A stretch of 64,000 nucleotides of DNA. Source: Streptomyces sp. ISL-87 (GTDB lineage Bacteria; Actinomycetota; Actinomycetes; Streptomycetales; Streptomycetaceae). The notes beneath the pieces were generated by a model. It was not told where the DNA came from. It searched no databases and saw nothing but the letters and a program-made list of their open reading frames with translations. The stretch is taken from positions 137,804 to 201,803 of the forward strand of contig NZ_JAGGOY010000061.1 in assembly GCF_018614095.1 (NCBI RefSeq). The letters are read 5' to 3'. Position 1 is the stretch's first letter; each line of letters opens with the position of its first letter. The translations under genes and the position numbers were made by a program. Positions 1-8,774 of the stretch are shown here, in pieces.

Positions 1-14
1 TTCCGGCCACGGCA

Positions 15-1481
15 CTAGCCCCGCAGGCGACGCAGGGCAGTACCGAACACCGCGATGCCCTCCTCGATCTCGCCCACCGGCCCTGCCGCGTAGCCGAGGA
101 TCAGCCCCGGGGGCCCCGGCGCGAGGCGGTGCCAGGACAGGGGGTGGCCCTTGACGCCGAGGTCGAGGGCCGCCGCCGCGAGGGCGGTGTCCTCGAAACG
201 GTCGTCGTCGAAGGTGACCATCAGGTGCAGCCCCGCCGCCGCGCCGTGGACCCGCGCACCCGGAAGACGGGCGGCGATCGCCCCGAGCATCGCGTCGCGG
301 CGCCGGCGGTGGCGGCGCCGGACGAAGCGGAGGTGGCGCTCCAGTTCCCCGGAGCGCATCAGGTCGGCCAGCACCAGTTGCGGCAGCACCGCGTTGCCGA
401 GGTCGGCGTACCGCTTGGCCTCCACCACCGCGTCCCGGTACCGCGGCGGCACCAGCAGCCAGCCCAGCCGGAGCGCGGGCGCGAGCAGCTTGGACACGCT
501 TCCGGCGTAGCAGACCCCGTCGGGCAGCAGTGCCCGCAGCGCGGGGACCGGCGCGCGGTCGTAGCGGTGCTCGGCGTCGTAGTCGTCCTCGATGACCACT
601 CCCCCGGCGGCCGCCCAGCCCAGCAGCTCCCGGCGGCGCTCGCCGTCGAGGACGACCCCGGTCGGGAACTGGTGCGCCGGGGTCAGCAGCACCGCCCCGG
701 CCCCGCTCGCCCCGAGCGCGGCAACGTCCAGTCCGCCCTCGTCCACCCGTACCGGCACCGTCTCCAGCCGCCCGTACTCCAGTTGCTGCCGGGCCCCGAG
801 CGATCCGGGGTCCTCGACCGCCACCCGCCGTACGCCGTGCTCCCGCAGCACCTGTGCCAGGAGGCCCAGCGCCTGGGCGACGCCGGCGACGACGACCACC
901 TCGCCGGGATCGGCGCGGATGCCCCGGTTCCGGGCCAGCCAGCCGACCACCGCCTCGCGCAGCGCGGGCGCGCCCTGCGGGTTCCCGTAACCGAAGTCGG
1001 CCGGGGTGAGACCGGCGAGCACCCGGCGCTCGGCCTGGAGCCACGCCGTACGCGGGAAGGCGGTGAGGTCGGGCACCCCGGGCGAGAGGTCGATGCGGCA
1101 GGGCACCGCGCGCAGTGCGTCCACCAGCCCGCCGCGCGCCGGGGCGCGGGAGGGCCTGGGCGCCGCCGGGGGCGGCGCCGCGACCACCACGGTGCCGCCC
1201 CGCCCGCGTCCGGCCACCTGGCCGCTCTCCGCCAGCCGCTGGTACGCCTCGGTGACCAGGCCCCGCGAGACCCGGAGCTCGGCGGCCAGGACGCGGCTGG
1301 CCGGCAGCCGGGTGCCCACCGGGAGCGTGCCGTCGGCGATCGCGGCGCGGAGCCGTCCGGCCAGCCATTGCGTACGGCCGCCCGCCGGGGCCTGGCCCAG
1401 GTCGAGCTGGAGGAAATCCGACCCGCCGGTGGCCGTGGGCCCTTTGGACCCCTGGGACTCGCCATCATTGGACCTGCTCAT
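15..1481 (-). CDS. MocR/PdxR-type GntR regulator with aminotransferase domain
   Basis: 488-residue regulator built as an N-terminal GntR winged helix (about residues 35-100), a proline/alanine linker, and a fold-type I PLP-dependent aminotransferase-like domain (about 130-485). The expected PLP lysine is K331 in SVSKLLAPALRLGW, and EDDYDAEHRYD supplies the cofactor-ring aspartate region. Family members usually sense PLP or an amino compound and control a divergent transporter or metabolic gene. Here the neighbour, only 29 bp away and divergent, is an EamA exporter. Repeated TGGACC half-sites overlap the start. The domain assignment is secure; the effector is not known. Confidence 0.93.
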   Translation of the reverse strand: MSRSNDGESQGSKGPTATGGSDFLQLDLGQAPAGGRTQWLAGRLRAAIADGTLPVGTRLPASRVLAAELRVSRGLVTEAYQRLAESGQVAGRGRGGTVVVAAPPPAAPRPSRAPARGGLVDALRAVPCRIDLSPGVPDLTAFPRTAWLQAERRVLAGLTPADFGYGNPQGAPALREAVVGWLARNRGIRADPGEVVVVAGVAQALGLLAQVLREHGVRRVAVEDPGSLGARQQLEYGRLETVPVRVDEGGLDVAALGASGAGAVLLTPAHQFPTGVVLDGERRRELLGWAAAGGVVIEDDYDAEHRYDRAPVPALRALLPDGVCYAGSVSKLLAPALRLGWLLVPPRYRDAVVEAKRYADLGNAVLPQLVLADLMRSGELERHLRFVRRRHRRRRDAMLGAIAARLPGARVHGAAAGLHLMVTFDDDRFEDTALAAAALDLGVKGHPLSWHRLAPGPPGLILGYAAGPVGEIEEGIAVFGTALRRLRG

Positions 1482-1488
1482 GGGTCCA
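1445..1488. promoter_or_regulatory. Candidate MocR operator between regulator and exporter
   Basis: TGGACC occurs at 1445-1450 and 1469-1474, and its inverse GGTCCA at 1483-1488. This gives one direct repeat and one inverted repeat straddling the regulator's start codon. MocR/GntR proteins commonly bind such half-site arrays between divergent genes. The arrangement is seen directly; binding is inferred. Confidence 0.4.
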
Positions 1489-1510
1489 TTCTGGCGCCAG
1501 ACTCGACGTC

Positions 1511-2509
1511 ATGGAGCCAGAAGCCACATCGCCCGTACCCACCGCATCCGCTGCGTCCAACGCATCCACCGCATTCACCGCGTCCACCGCGTCCACCGCG
1601 TCCACCGCCTTCAGGGACCTCGCCCCCGGTATCGCCGGCATGGCGCTGGTCGGCAGCAGCGTCACCGTCTCCCGGTCCCTCGTCGACGCCCCGCTGTTCG
1701 CCACCCAGGCCGTCCGGTACGCGGCCGCCGCACTGATCCTGCTCGCCCTCGCCCGCGTCGCCCGGGTGCCGGTCCTGCTACCGCGCGGGCGGGAGTGGCT
1801 GTGGCTCGCCGGGATCGCGGCGACGGGGCTGGTCCTGTTCAACGTGGCCGTCGTACGGGGCGTCGCGCATGCCGAACCGGCCGTCATCGCGGTCGCGGTG
1901 GCCTCCGTACCGGTCCTCCTCGGGGTGATCGGCCCGTTCCTCGAGGGCCGCCGGCCCAGCCGTCAGGTGGTGCTGGCCGCCCCGGTCGTCGTCGCCGGGG
2001 CCGTGCTGGTGGAGGGGACCGGACGGACGGACGCCGCCGGAGTGGCCTGGGCGGGGCTCGCGCTGGGCTGCGAGGCCGCGTTCACCCTCCTCGCGGTGCC
2101 GGTGCTGCGCCGCCACGGCGCGTGGGGGGTGTCGGTGCACGCGGTGTGGATGGGGGCGGTGATGCTGGCGGTGCTCACGATGCTCGTCGAACGCCCCTCG
2201 GACCTCGTGGCGCTCACCTCGACGCAGTGGGCGGCCGCCGGGTACCTGGCCGTCATGGTGACCGCGGTGGCCTTCGTGCTCTGGTACCGCACGGTGGCCG
2301 CCGTGGGCTCCGGCCGGGCCGGGCTGCTGACCGGTATCGCGCCCCTGGCCGCGGCCGCGGCCGGGGCCTTCTCGGGCGACGGGGTGCCGGGCGCGGCGGT
2401 GTGGCTGGGCCTGGCCGTGGTGATCGCCGGGCTGGCGGCGGGGCTCCGGCAGCCCGCCCCGCCGGCACGGCTGCCTCTTGCGGACGACCGGGCGCCCGTG
2501 GCCCCTTGA
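1511..2509 (+). CDS. EamA/DMT-family exporter
   Basis: 332-residue polytopic membrane protein of the drug/metabolite transporter family. Ten hydrophobic helices fall into two EamA repeats (about residues 40-165 and 180-310). Typical features are the conserved GMALVGSS segment at the start of the first repeat and the PV-rich helix near VVLAAPVVVAGAVLV. The first 30 residues contain a Thr-Ala-Ser repeat not expected in the family, so a later start is possible. It lies divergent from a MocR regulator, the classical regulator/exporter arrangement for amino acids or related metabolites. Substrate unknown. Confidence 0.88.
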   Translation: MEPEATSPVPTASAASNASTAFTASTASTASTAFRDLAPGIAGMALVGSSVTVSRSLVDAPLFATQAVRYAAAALILLALARVARVPVLLPRGREWLWLAGIAATGLVLFNVAVVRGVAHAEPAVIAVAVASVPVLLGVIGPFLEGRRPSRQVVLAAPVVVAGAVLVEGTGRTDAAGVAWAGLALGCEAAFTLLAVPVLRRHGAWGVSVHAVWMGAVMLAVLTMLVERPSDLVALTSTQWAAAGYLAVMVTAVAFVLWYRTVAAVGSGRAGLLTGIAPLAAAAAGAFSGDGVPGAAVWLGLAVVIAGLAAGLRQPAPPARLPLADDRAPVAP

Positions 2510-2523
2510 GGGCGGCCGCCCGT

Positions 2524-3414
2524 GTGGATCACAATCCGCAGATGCCGACGCCCCCGCACACCACGTCCCCGTACAGCAGTTGGATGCGGTACTTCTCCCC
2601 GACCGCCAACCACCGCCGGCTCGGCCTGGTCTGCCTCGGAGTGGGGGTGCAGCGGGGGGCGCTGCCGGTGGTGGGCCCCCGGGTGCTCGACCACCACGTC
2701 GCGGTGGTCGTCTCGCGCGGCCGCGGCTGGTTCAGCCACGGCGGGCGGCCCCCGCAGCCGGTGACGGCGCCCGCGCTGCTGTGGCTGGTGCCCGGGGTGG
2801 AGCACCACTACGCGCCCGCTCCGGAGACCGGCTGGGACGAGTGCTTCGTCGACTTCGCGGGGCGCAGCGTGCAGGCGTACACCGACCTCGGCTACGTCAC
2901 CCCGGACCGCCCGCTGGTGCCGCTGAGCGGGACGGCCGGAGTGCTGCACGTGGCCGACGGGATCGTCCGGGCGGCCCGGCGCGGCGGCCCGCTGCTGGAG
3001 GTCGAGGCCGCGGCGGCCGTGCACGGGCTGCTCGTCGCGCTGCGCTACGCCCGCGCCGAGGTGTCCGGGCACGGGGACGCCGTGATGGACACCCTGGCGC
3101 GGGACGCGCTGCTGCCGATATCGGTGGCCGAGCACGCCGCCCGGCTCGGGATGCCGCTGCCACAGCTGCGCGGGGCCGTGCGGCGCAGCACCGGGGAGGG
3201 AGTCAAGGAGTACCTCCTCGGCATCCGCCTGAGCCGGGCGAAGGAGCTGCTGGCCCGGACCGACCTGCCGGTCGCCGGGATAGCCCGGCGGGTCGGCTAC
3301 GAGGATCCGGCGTACTTCAGCCGCCTGTTCAGCCGCCGGGTGGGCATGGCGCCCGTCCGGTTCCGCCAGCAGCAGTCAGTGCAGCAACAGGCGGTCCCGC
3401 ATCAGGGCAGATAG
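2524..3414 (+). CDS. AraC-family transcriptional regulator
   Basis: About 296 residues. The N-terminal half resembles the AraC cupin sensor, with segments such as GVEHHYAP and ECFVDFAG. The C-terminal hundred residues form the double helix-turn-helix, with the signature running from RLSRAKELLARTDLPVAGIA to GYEDPAYFSRLFSRRVG. GTG at 2524 is chosen because it follows the exporter stop closely; ATG at 2542 is equally possible. The frame is open far upstream, but that part is antisense to the MocR gene and is not coding. The 3' end overlaps the convergent glycosidase gene by 13 bp. Targets unknown. Confidence 0.87.
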   Translation: MDHNPQMPTPPHTTSPYSSWMRYFSPTANHRRLGLVCLGVGVQRGALPVVGPRVLDHHVAVVVSRGRGWFSHGGRPPQPVTAPALLWLVPGVEHHYAPAPETGWDECFVDFAGRSVQAYTDLGYVTPDRPLVPLSGTAGVLHVADGIVRAARRGGPLLEVEAAAAVHGLLVALRYARAEVSGHGDAVMDTLARDALLPISVAEHAARLGMPLPQLRGAVRRSTGEGVKEYLLGIRLSRAKELLARTDLPVAGIARRVGYEDPAYFSRLFSRRVGMAPVRFRQQQSVQQQAVPHQGR

Positions 3415-6400
3415 CCGATGTTCAGCTCCGCGACGGAGGTCCACGCGTTGCCCGACACCTCCCTCGTGGCCTTCAGCCTGACGTAGCGCGCGGTGCGGGC
3501 CGTGAAGGCGACGTCCTGCTGGGCCGCGCTGTTCGGGAAGGTGCCGGAGGCCGCCGCCGTTCCCCAGTTCAGGCCGTCCGCGGAGGTGAACACCTGGTAG
3601 TCCGCGATGCGCCCGTTGCTCTGCGTCTGCCGGGGCAGGTAGTGCAGGGCGCTGACGTTGTACGAGGCGCCGAGGTCCAGGGTGATCTCGTGCGGCATCG
3701 GCGCGGTGGCGGCGTACCACTGGGTGTGCCAGATGGAGGAGGCGTCGCCGTCCAGGACGTTGGCGGCGCTGCCGTTCTCACCGGTGGTCTCCTGGCTGTC
3801 GACCGCCGTCACGCTCATCTTGCCCTGCGGTACGAGGAGTTCGCCGCCGCCGGCCGGGCCGAGGTCGTCGATGGCCAGGTCGTCCAGGATGAGATCGGCC
3901 TCGTTGTGGGAGTTCTCGGGGGTGACCTTGCGTACGCCGATCCAGGCATCGGCTCCGGCGGTGAACGTCTTGGTGAAGCCGGTGGGCGTGCGGGCCTGGT
4001 TCAGCGCCGTCGCCGTCTCGGTGCTGCCGGCTCCGGTGACGAACTGGTAGTCGCCGCTGAAGCCGCTCTCGTAGCTGAAGGCGACCTTGTAGGCGTGTCC
4101 CTGGGTCAGCCGCAGTGTCTGGGGCAGCGTGCGGTAGACGAGTCCGGTGCGCTCCTCGTGCGACTTGAGGGAGTTCTCGCCGCCGATCACGTCGTCGACG
4201 AGCTTGCCGTTCCAGCCGGCCTGGGTGTACGGGGCGTTGCGCTGGGCTATGTGCGTGCGCGGGTCGGTGGCGCAGCCGCCCGCGCCGCCGAAGGCGAAGG
4301 GTCCCCAGCCGGCGTCCGCGTTCTCGAAGTCCTCGGTGAAGGTGTGGCCGCCGAGCGGGGTGCGGGCGGAGCGGACCACGCGTACGTCGTCCAGGTGGAC
4401 GGTGCCGGATCCGGCGGCCGCGGACAGCTTGAGCGTGGCGGTCGACTGGCCGGCCGGGACGTCGAAGAACACCTTCATGCGCTGCGTCTTGGTGCCGTTC
4501 TTCTCGCTGCCGCCCAGGTTGTCGGTCAGCGGGGAGGAGTCGGCGTACACGGAGGCCGCGCTGCCGCCGGCCGGGGTCACGGTCAGGGTCGCGGCCCGCC
4601 CGGCCGGGGTGGAGACCCAGACGGAGGCGGCGTAGGTGCCGGGGGCCAGGCCGGTGAGCTGCTGGGACACGGCGGGGGCGGTGCCGGCGGCCAGGGTGAG
4701 TTCGTTCTGGCCCTGGGCGTTGCGTGTGACGGCGGCGCCGGTCCCGGTGACGGTCCAGGCGTTCAGGTTGCCGGCGTAGAAGGAGGGGTCTTTGACCGGG
4801 GTCCCCTCGCCCCACTTCGGATCGGCCTGGGCGGGGGCGGCGCCGTTGGTGACCACGTAGGCGGTGCGGGCGGCGGCGTTGATCGTGACCTGGTTGCCCG
4901 TGCTGACGGTGAGGTCGCCGACCGGCTGCCGTCCGGTGTCGGTCAGTTTGTAGAGCTTGGGGGCGGTCCAGCCGGCGGGCAGCGTCCAGGTGCTGTTCCC
5001 GCCCTTGTCGTTCCAGTGGTAGAGCTTGCCGTCGCGCGGGAGCAGGTAGCTGCCGCCGGTCAGGACGGTCCGGCCGCCGGTGGTGATCTTCCGGGTGTTC
5101 CCGGTGGTGGTGACGGTGGTGCCGTTCGCGAGGGTGACCGTGTCGGAGGTCCACTTCACGATCGGGGATTCCTGGAGGTACTTGGTCGGCAGGTTGGTGG
5201 CGAAGGTGGTGGTGAGGAAGGCGGTGTAGTCCTTCTTGCCCTGCCAGCCCTCGTACGCGGTGAGCTCGGCGCCGCCGAGCAGCGGGTTCCCGGCGATCCA
5301 GTCGTCCTTGGTGTGGTTGGCGATGAACCGGGTGATGGTGGAGTTGATGCCCTTCAGGTCACTGCCGCCGTAGTTGACGTCGGCTGCCCAGTGGTGCCAG
5401 AGGGACTGTTCGGTGAGGGTGTTGGGAAACTCGGTGGCGAGCTGGAGGCCGAGCCCGGAGATCTCCCGCTGGAGCTTGCGCGACACGTAGCCGTCGCCGT
5501 ACCAGACGTCCACGTACAGGAAGTCGAGGCCGGGCGCGGCCGCCTTGAGGTCCTGGAGCCGCTTCAGCCGCTCGCCGGACTGCCCGTCCTTCCTGGTGTC
5601 CACGTAGTACGACTGGTCGAGCCAGTCCCAGCCGAGTCCCCCGCTCTGGTGGGCCGGGTCGAAGGTGGCTGAGACCGGGTACTCCTCGGTGGCGTTGATG
5701 TGCACCCCGAAGTCGGCGTTGTACGCCTGGCCCGCGCTGGTGAGGGTGGCCAGGCCGGCGGCGCCGCCCAGTTTGGCGCCGATGTTCTTGTAGTCCATGT
5801 GCGCGGAGTCGTGGCCCTCGGAGGCGTACCCCTTGAGCAGGACGAACTGACCGAGGCCGTCGGTCGCGAGGCTGACCCGCTTGGTCTCGTCCAGGGTCTG
5901 CGCGAAGGGGTGGGTGGCCTGGGAGGCGAAGTTGAAGGGGATGCGCTGGACGACCCGGTCGGCGGTGTCCTGCCAGCCGGCGGGCGGGGTCCAGATGTCG
6001 CGGTAGGCGATGGCCGCGTCCTGCCAGTCGACGGCGGAGTCCGCGTTGCGGTCGCCGGTGATGACGACCCGCGCGTACGGGAGCGGCTCGGTGTCGCTGT
6101 CGGCGGCACCCGAGGCCCGGTAGAGCCAGTCGCCGCTCCACAGGCCGGCGCGGCGGTAGGAGCCCTTGTCGGTGACCCGCTTGCTGATCCGGCCGTTCTC
6201 GCGGGCGGTTCCGCCCGAGGGGCCGTCGTAGAGGGAGTTGGAGTCGATGGCGGCGGCCAGTTTCGCGGTGTTGAGCAGTCCGTGCATCACCGTGGTCGCG
6301 GCGGAGTCCACGGGGGTGGATCCGGTGACGGGGGTGAAGGTGTCCCCGGTGCCGGTGGTGGCGGTGTGCATGTTCGCGGTGGCGAGCGCGGCGCCGGGCT

Positions 6401-6842
6401 GGTCGCTGCGGACGCTGACGAGCTGGTGGTCCGGGATCGCGAAGCTGTGTACGCGCAGGGCCGCGGTGTCCTCGATCGCGGTGACCTTGAACTCGACGAC
6501 CGGACCGGCCACCGAGAGCCGGGCCCTGACGGTCACGCCGGAGAAGGCCAGCGCGTAGTCCACGCCGGAGGCGGAGGGTGTCGAGGTCACGGTGGGGATG
6601 TGGGCGGTGCCGTTGACGACGATGGTGCTGATGGCGTCCTCGTTGCCGTGGAGCACGTCTCCGGTGGCTCGCCGGGTGTAGCTGATGGCACGGGGGAAGC
6701 CGCTGTCCACGCTGACGGACAGCTCGGGGGAGGTGATCGTGACGGCCCCGGCCGCCGCGGCGGCGGGCGCGGGCACGGAGACGACCAGGGTGGCGATGAG
6801 ACCGGCGACCGCGGCTGCGGCCGGCCAGAGGGGGGTGCGCAT
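3402..6842 (-). CDS. Secreted endo-alpha-N-acetylgalactosaminidase (GH101) with C-terminal carbohydrate-binding domains
   Basis: About 1146 residues. A Sec signal peptide (MRTPLWPAAAAVAG onward, cleaved near AAAA) is followed by the beta-sandwich and (beta/alpha)8 barrel of GH101. The catalytic pair is the aspartate of LYVDVWYGDGY (about D445) and the glutamate of QLATEFPN (about E471). A carbohydrate-binding module and a terminal F5/8 type C (discoidin) domain follow, the latter ending WTSVAELNIGYLP. GH101 enzymes release the T-antigen disaccharide Gal-beta-1,3-GalNAc from mucin-type O-glycans. The start at 6842 is preferred because GGAGG lies 4 nt upstream; an in-frame ATG at 6872 lacks a ribosome site. 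Gene length is normal for the family. Confidence 0.93.
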   Translation of the reverse strand: MRTPLWPAAAAVAGLIATLVVSVPAPAAAAAGAVTITSPELSVSVDSGFPRAISYTRRATGDVLHGNEDAISTIVVNGTAHIPTVTSTPSASGVDYALAFSGVTVRARLSVAGPVVEFKVTAIEDTAALRVHSFAIPDHQLVSVRSDQPGAALATANMHTATTGTGDTFTPVTGSTPVDSAATTVMHGLLNTAKLAAAIDSNSLYDGPSGGTARENGRISKRVTDKGSYRRAGLWSGDWLYRASGAADSDTEPLPYARVVITGDRNADSAVDWQDAAIAYRDIWTPPAGWQDTADRVVQRIPFNFASQATHPFAQTLDETKRVSLATDGLGQFVLLKGYASEGHDSAHMDYKNIGAKLGGAAGLATLTSAGQAYNADFGVHINATEEYPVSATFDPAHQSGGLGWDWLDQSYYVDTRKDGQSGERLKRLQDLKAAAPGLDFLYVDVWYGDGYVSRKLQREISGLGLQLATEFPNTLTEQSLWHHWAADVNYGGSDLKGINSTITRFIANHTKDDWIAGNPLLGGAELTAYEGWQGKKDYTAFLTTTFATNLPTKYLQESPIVKWTSDTVTLANGTTVTTTGNTRKITTGGRTVLTGGSYLLPRDGKLYHWNDKGGNSTWTLPAGWTAPKLYKLTDTGRQPVGDLTVSTGNQVTINAAARTAYVVTNGAAPAQADPKWGEGTPVKDPSFYAGNLNAWTVTGTGAAVTRNAQGQNELTLAAGTAPAVSQQLTGLAPGTYAASVWVSTPAGRAATLTVTPAGGSAASVYADSSPLTDNLGGSEKNGTKTQRMKVFFDVPAGQSTATLKLSAAAGSGTVHLDDVRVVRSARTPLGGHTFTEDFENADAGWGPFAFGGAGGCATDPRTHIAQRNAPYTQAGWNGKLVDDVIGGENSLKSHEERTGLVYRTLPQTLRLTQGHAYKVAFSYESGFSGDYQFVTGAGSTETATALNQARTPTGFTKTFTAGADAWIGVRKVTPENSHNEADLILDDLAIDDLGPAGGGELLVPQGKMSVTAVDSQETTGENGSAANVLDGDASSIWHTQWYAATAPMPHEITLDLGASYNVSALHYLPRQTQSNGRIADYQVFTSADGLNWGTAAASGTFPNSAAQQDVAFTARTARYVRLKATREVSGNAWTSVAELNIGYLP

Positions 6843-7016
6843 CGGGCCTCCGGGAGTCGGTGCTTCCTGCACGGAAGATGCACGGAAGACCGCACGGCTC
6901 CGGAGCCCTGCGGTCCGCTCACTGACCAGTCAGCTTGCGGACCGCGGCGCGGCAGGCCCATGGACAAAGCGGAGCGATGTCCTGGACTTGCCTTCCCGGC
7001 GCGTCACGGGCAGGGC

Positions 7017-7332
7017 TCAGCCGGAGGAGGGAACCAGCACGACAGCCGTCCCGTAGGCGCACACCTCGGTGCCCACGTCGGCGGCGTCGGTCACGTCGAA
7101 GCGTCATCAGCACCGCGTCCGCGCCCCGCGCCTTCGCCTGCTCGATGAGCCGGTCCATGGCCTGGTTGCGGGTTTCCACCAGGGTCTTGGTCAGGCCCTT
7201 CAGCTCGCCGCCGATCATCGGCTTCAGGCCCGCGCCGATCTGGCTGCCCAGGTGGCGGGAGCGTACGGTGAGGCCGAAGACCTCCCCGATGACCTGCTCG
7301 ACCCGGTAGCCGGGGACGTCATTGGTCGTCAC
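7017..7332 (-). pseudogene. YbjQ/UPF0145-family protein, frameshifted
   Basis: Starting with GTG at 7332 the reading frame gives VTTNDVPGYRVEQVIGEVFG and the family core through ARGADAVLM, typical of YbjQ (UPF0145), a small pentameric beta-rich protein. Near 7100-7107 the frame is lost. The expected MRFDVTDAADVGTEVCAYGTA tail continues in another frame to a TGA at 7017-7019. Two bases appear to be missing relative to the usual ATG ATG CGC. Its start overlaps the stop of the upstream kinase relic by GTGA. Either a genuine pseudogene or a sequencing error; the rest of the protein looks intact. Confidence 0.75.
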
Positions 7333-7640
7333 GACGCGCGGACAGTGGTGTGCGCGGCCGGGGTGTGCTTGAGCACGTTCGTCAGCGCCTCCTGGACAAC
7401 GCGGTACGCGCACAGGTCGATCCCTGGCGGCAGGTCGTACGCGGTCCCCGTGATCCGTACGTCGACGGGCACTCCGGCCTCCCCGACCCGCTTGACCAGA
7501 TCGCCGAGCCGCCCGGGCCCGGACACCCCGGGGGCCGTCTCGGCGCCGGGCCCGCGCCCCTCCGCGCGTAGGACGACCAGCATCCGGCGCATCTCCGCCA
7601 GGGCCTCGCGCGCGCTCTCCCCGGAGCCGGCCCCAACCGG
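7329..7640 (-). pseudogene. Relic of a NarL-type sensor histidine kinase
   Basis: The fragment contains the end of a dimerisation helix (ALAEMRRMLVVLRAEGRG) and the N-box of a HATPase (LCAYRVVQEALTNVLKHT), then stops at TVRAS just where the ATP-binding domain should continue. No sensor, transmembrane helices or G-box are present. Intact kinases of this class run 380-450 residues, so this is a remnant of about 100 residues. The frame stays open to 7730, but that upstream stretch is proline/glycine-rich and not recognisable. No response regulator lies nearby. Confidence 0.75.
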
Positions 7641-7865
7641 CATCGGCCCTGCCCCCCGGGGCCCCGCCGCGGGGCCGTGCCCGTTCGGGGGCGGGCACGG
7701 CCACGCATCCCCGCCCGGATTATTGGGCATATCGGGCTAAACCACGGTGCGCCGCCGAGGTGATGCGCCGCGCCCTCGCCATAGTCGTCGGTGGCGACCG
7801 CCCTGGTCGCCTCCCCCGGTCGCGCGCCGCGGCCGGACGGACGCCTTCGTCTGAGGAGCCAGCTC

Positions 7866-8381
7866 ATGCTGAAGCCCACCAGGACCATCCTCGCTCTCGC
7901 CGCCGGAAGCCTGGTGCTCGGCCTGGTCGGGGCGGGCGTGGCCGTCGCCGATGAGGACCCGATGGTCGACACGCCTTCACAGGAGAACGTCACCGGCAAC
8001 GGGTCCGACCACGGGTGGCACGACGCCAACCCGAACGGCAACCCCAGCGGCACCACGAACGGCACCACGAACGGGACCCCCACCGGGAACGCCGCCGGCG
8101 GGCGGCCGGGCGGAAGCTCCAGCGGGACCTCCCAGCAGAGGGCCGCCACCGGCCGGGTCGTCTCGCGCGGCCCGCTGAACCTCCGCAGCAAGCCGTACCT
8201 CGGGGCACCCGTCCTCGGCACTGTGTCCCCGAACAGCACCATCGGGCTCCTGTGCAAGAGGACCGGCGACACGGTCGACGGGAACCCCCGCTGGTACCGC
8301 CTGTCCAGCGAGAACGCCTGGGTCTCCGCCCGCTACGTCCAGAACCTCAGCACGGTGCCGGCATGCCCTGAGCGCTCGTAG
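7866..8381 (+). CDS. Secreted bacterial SH3-domain protein
   Basis: 171 residues: a Sec signal peptide (MLKPTRTILALAAGSLVLG, cleavage after AVA), a low-complexity Asn/Gly/Thr spacer of about 65 residues, then one bacterial SH3 fold (about residues 95-165). The SH3 core is GPLNLRSKPYLGAPVLGTVSPNS, with a closing WVSARYVQN. Two cysteines (LLCKR and PACPE) could form a disulfide. Such domains usually bind peptidoglycan stem peptides or other wall ligands. ATG at 7866 is supported by GAGGAG upstream. No enzymatic domain is present, so the role at the wall is unknown. Confidence 0.85.
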   Translation: MLKPTRTILALAAGSLVLGLVGAGVAVADEDPMVDTPSQENVTGNGSDHGWHDANPNGNPSGTTNGTTNGTPTGNAAGGRPGGSSSGTSQQRAATGRVVSRGPLNLRSKPYLGAPVLGTVSPNSTIGLLCKRTGDTVDGNPRWYRLSSENAWVSARYVQNLSTVPACPERS

Positions 8382-8399
8382 CCACGGCCGGGCAGCCCG

Positions 8400-8750
8400 T
8401 CAGTCCGCCGGGCGTACGGTGCGCGGTCCCGCGCACCGCACACCGTACGCCCGTACCCGCGCGCGCAGTTCACGGTCCGCCGTGACCACGACGCAACCGT
8501 GCTCCGCGTGGGCCGCGGCCAGTTCCACGATCCGGTCGTCACCGCTCCCGGGGGCCGGGTCCACCCGGACTCCCGGTACGGACTCGACGCCCCGGGCGGC
8601 TCCTTCGACCACCAGGATGATCTCCTCGCCCGCGTCCCGCTCCGCGAGCCGGTCGCGCAGCCGCTCGGCCGCGCCCCTGCGGTCCCGCCACCAGCCGTCG
8701 GGTACGGATCCGACGACGTTCGCGGCGTCCACGATCAGCACGTTCACCAC
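8400..8750 (-). CDS. NYN/PIN-like (YacP-type) putative RNase
   Basis: 116-residue protein with the compact NYN/PIN-like fold. The acidic cluster typical of the metal site is visible as LIVDAANVVGS at the N terminus, SGDDRIVELA in the middle and VVTADRELRARVRAYGV near the end. YacP-type NYN proteins are predicted metal-dependent ribonucleases. GTG at 8750 begins only 24 bp after the stop of the polynucleotide kinase/phosphatase gene, on the same strand, so the three genes probably form one RNA-processing operon. Nuclease activity is inferred from the fold, not shown. Confidence 0.8.
   Translation of the reverse strand: MVNVLIVDAANVVGSVPDGWWRDRRGAAERLRDRLAERDAGEEIILVVEGAARGVESVPGVRVDPAPGSGDDRIVELAAAHAEHGCVVVTADRELRARVRAYGVRCAGPRTVRPAD
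8409..8453. terminator. Nested hairpins at the operon 3' end
   Basis: A perfect 13-bp stem joins 8409-8421 with 8441-8453. A competing palindrome, 8417-8438, pairs CGGTGCGCGG with CCGCGCACCG. The two structures share the left arm, so only one can form at a time. It lies inside the last codons of the NYN gene and next to the convergent SH3 gene, so it could act as a bidirectional terminator. Confidence 0.45.
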
Positions 8751-8774
8751 CCCAGTATGGCGCGGTGTACCGTC

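Noticed and set aside
2478..5672. A 1064-codon plus-strand open frame opposite the GH101 gene
   Set aside because: Arg/Gly/Ala/Val-rich low-information product, antisense to a well-supported enzyme gene; typical high-GC shadow frame.
7640..7865. Upstream extension of the kinase relic or SH3 gene
   Set aside because: Proline/glycine-rich frames without recognisable domain; the SH3 start is fixed by its own ribosome site at 7866.
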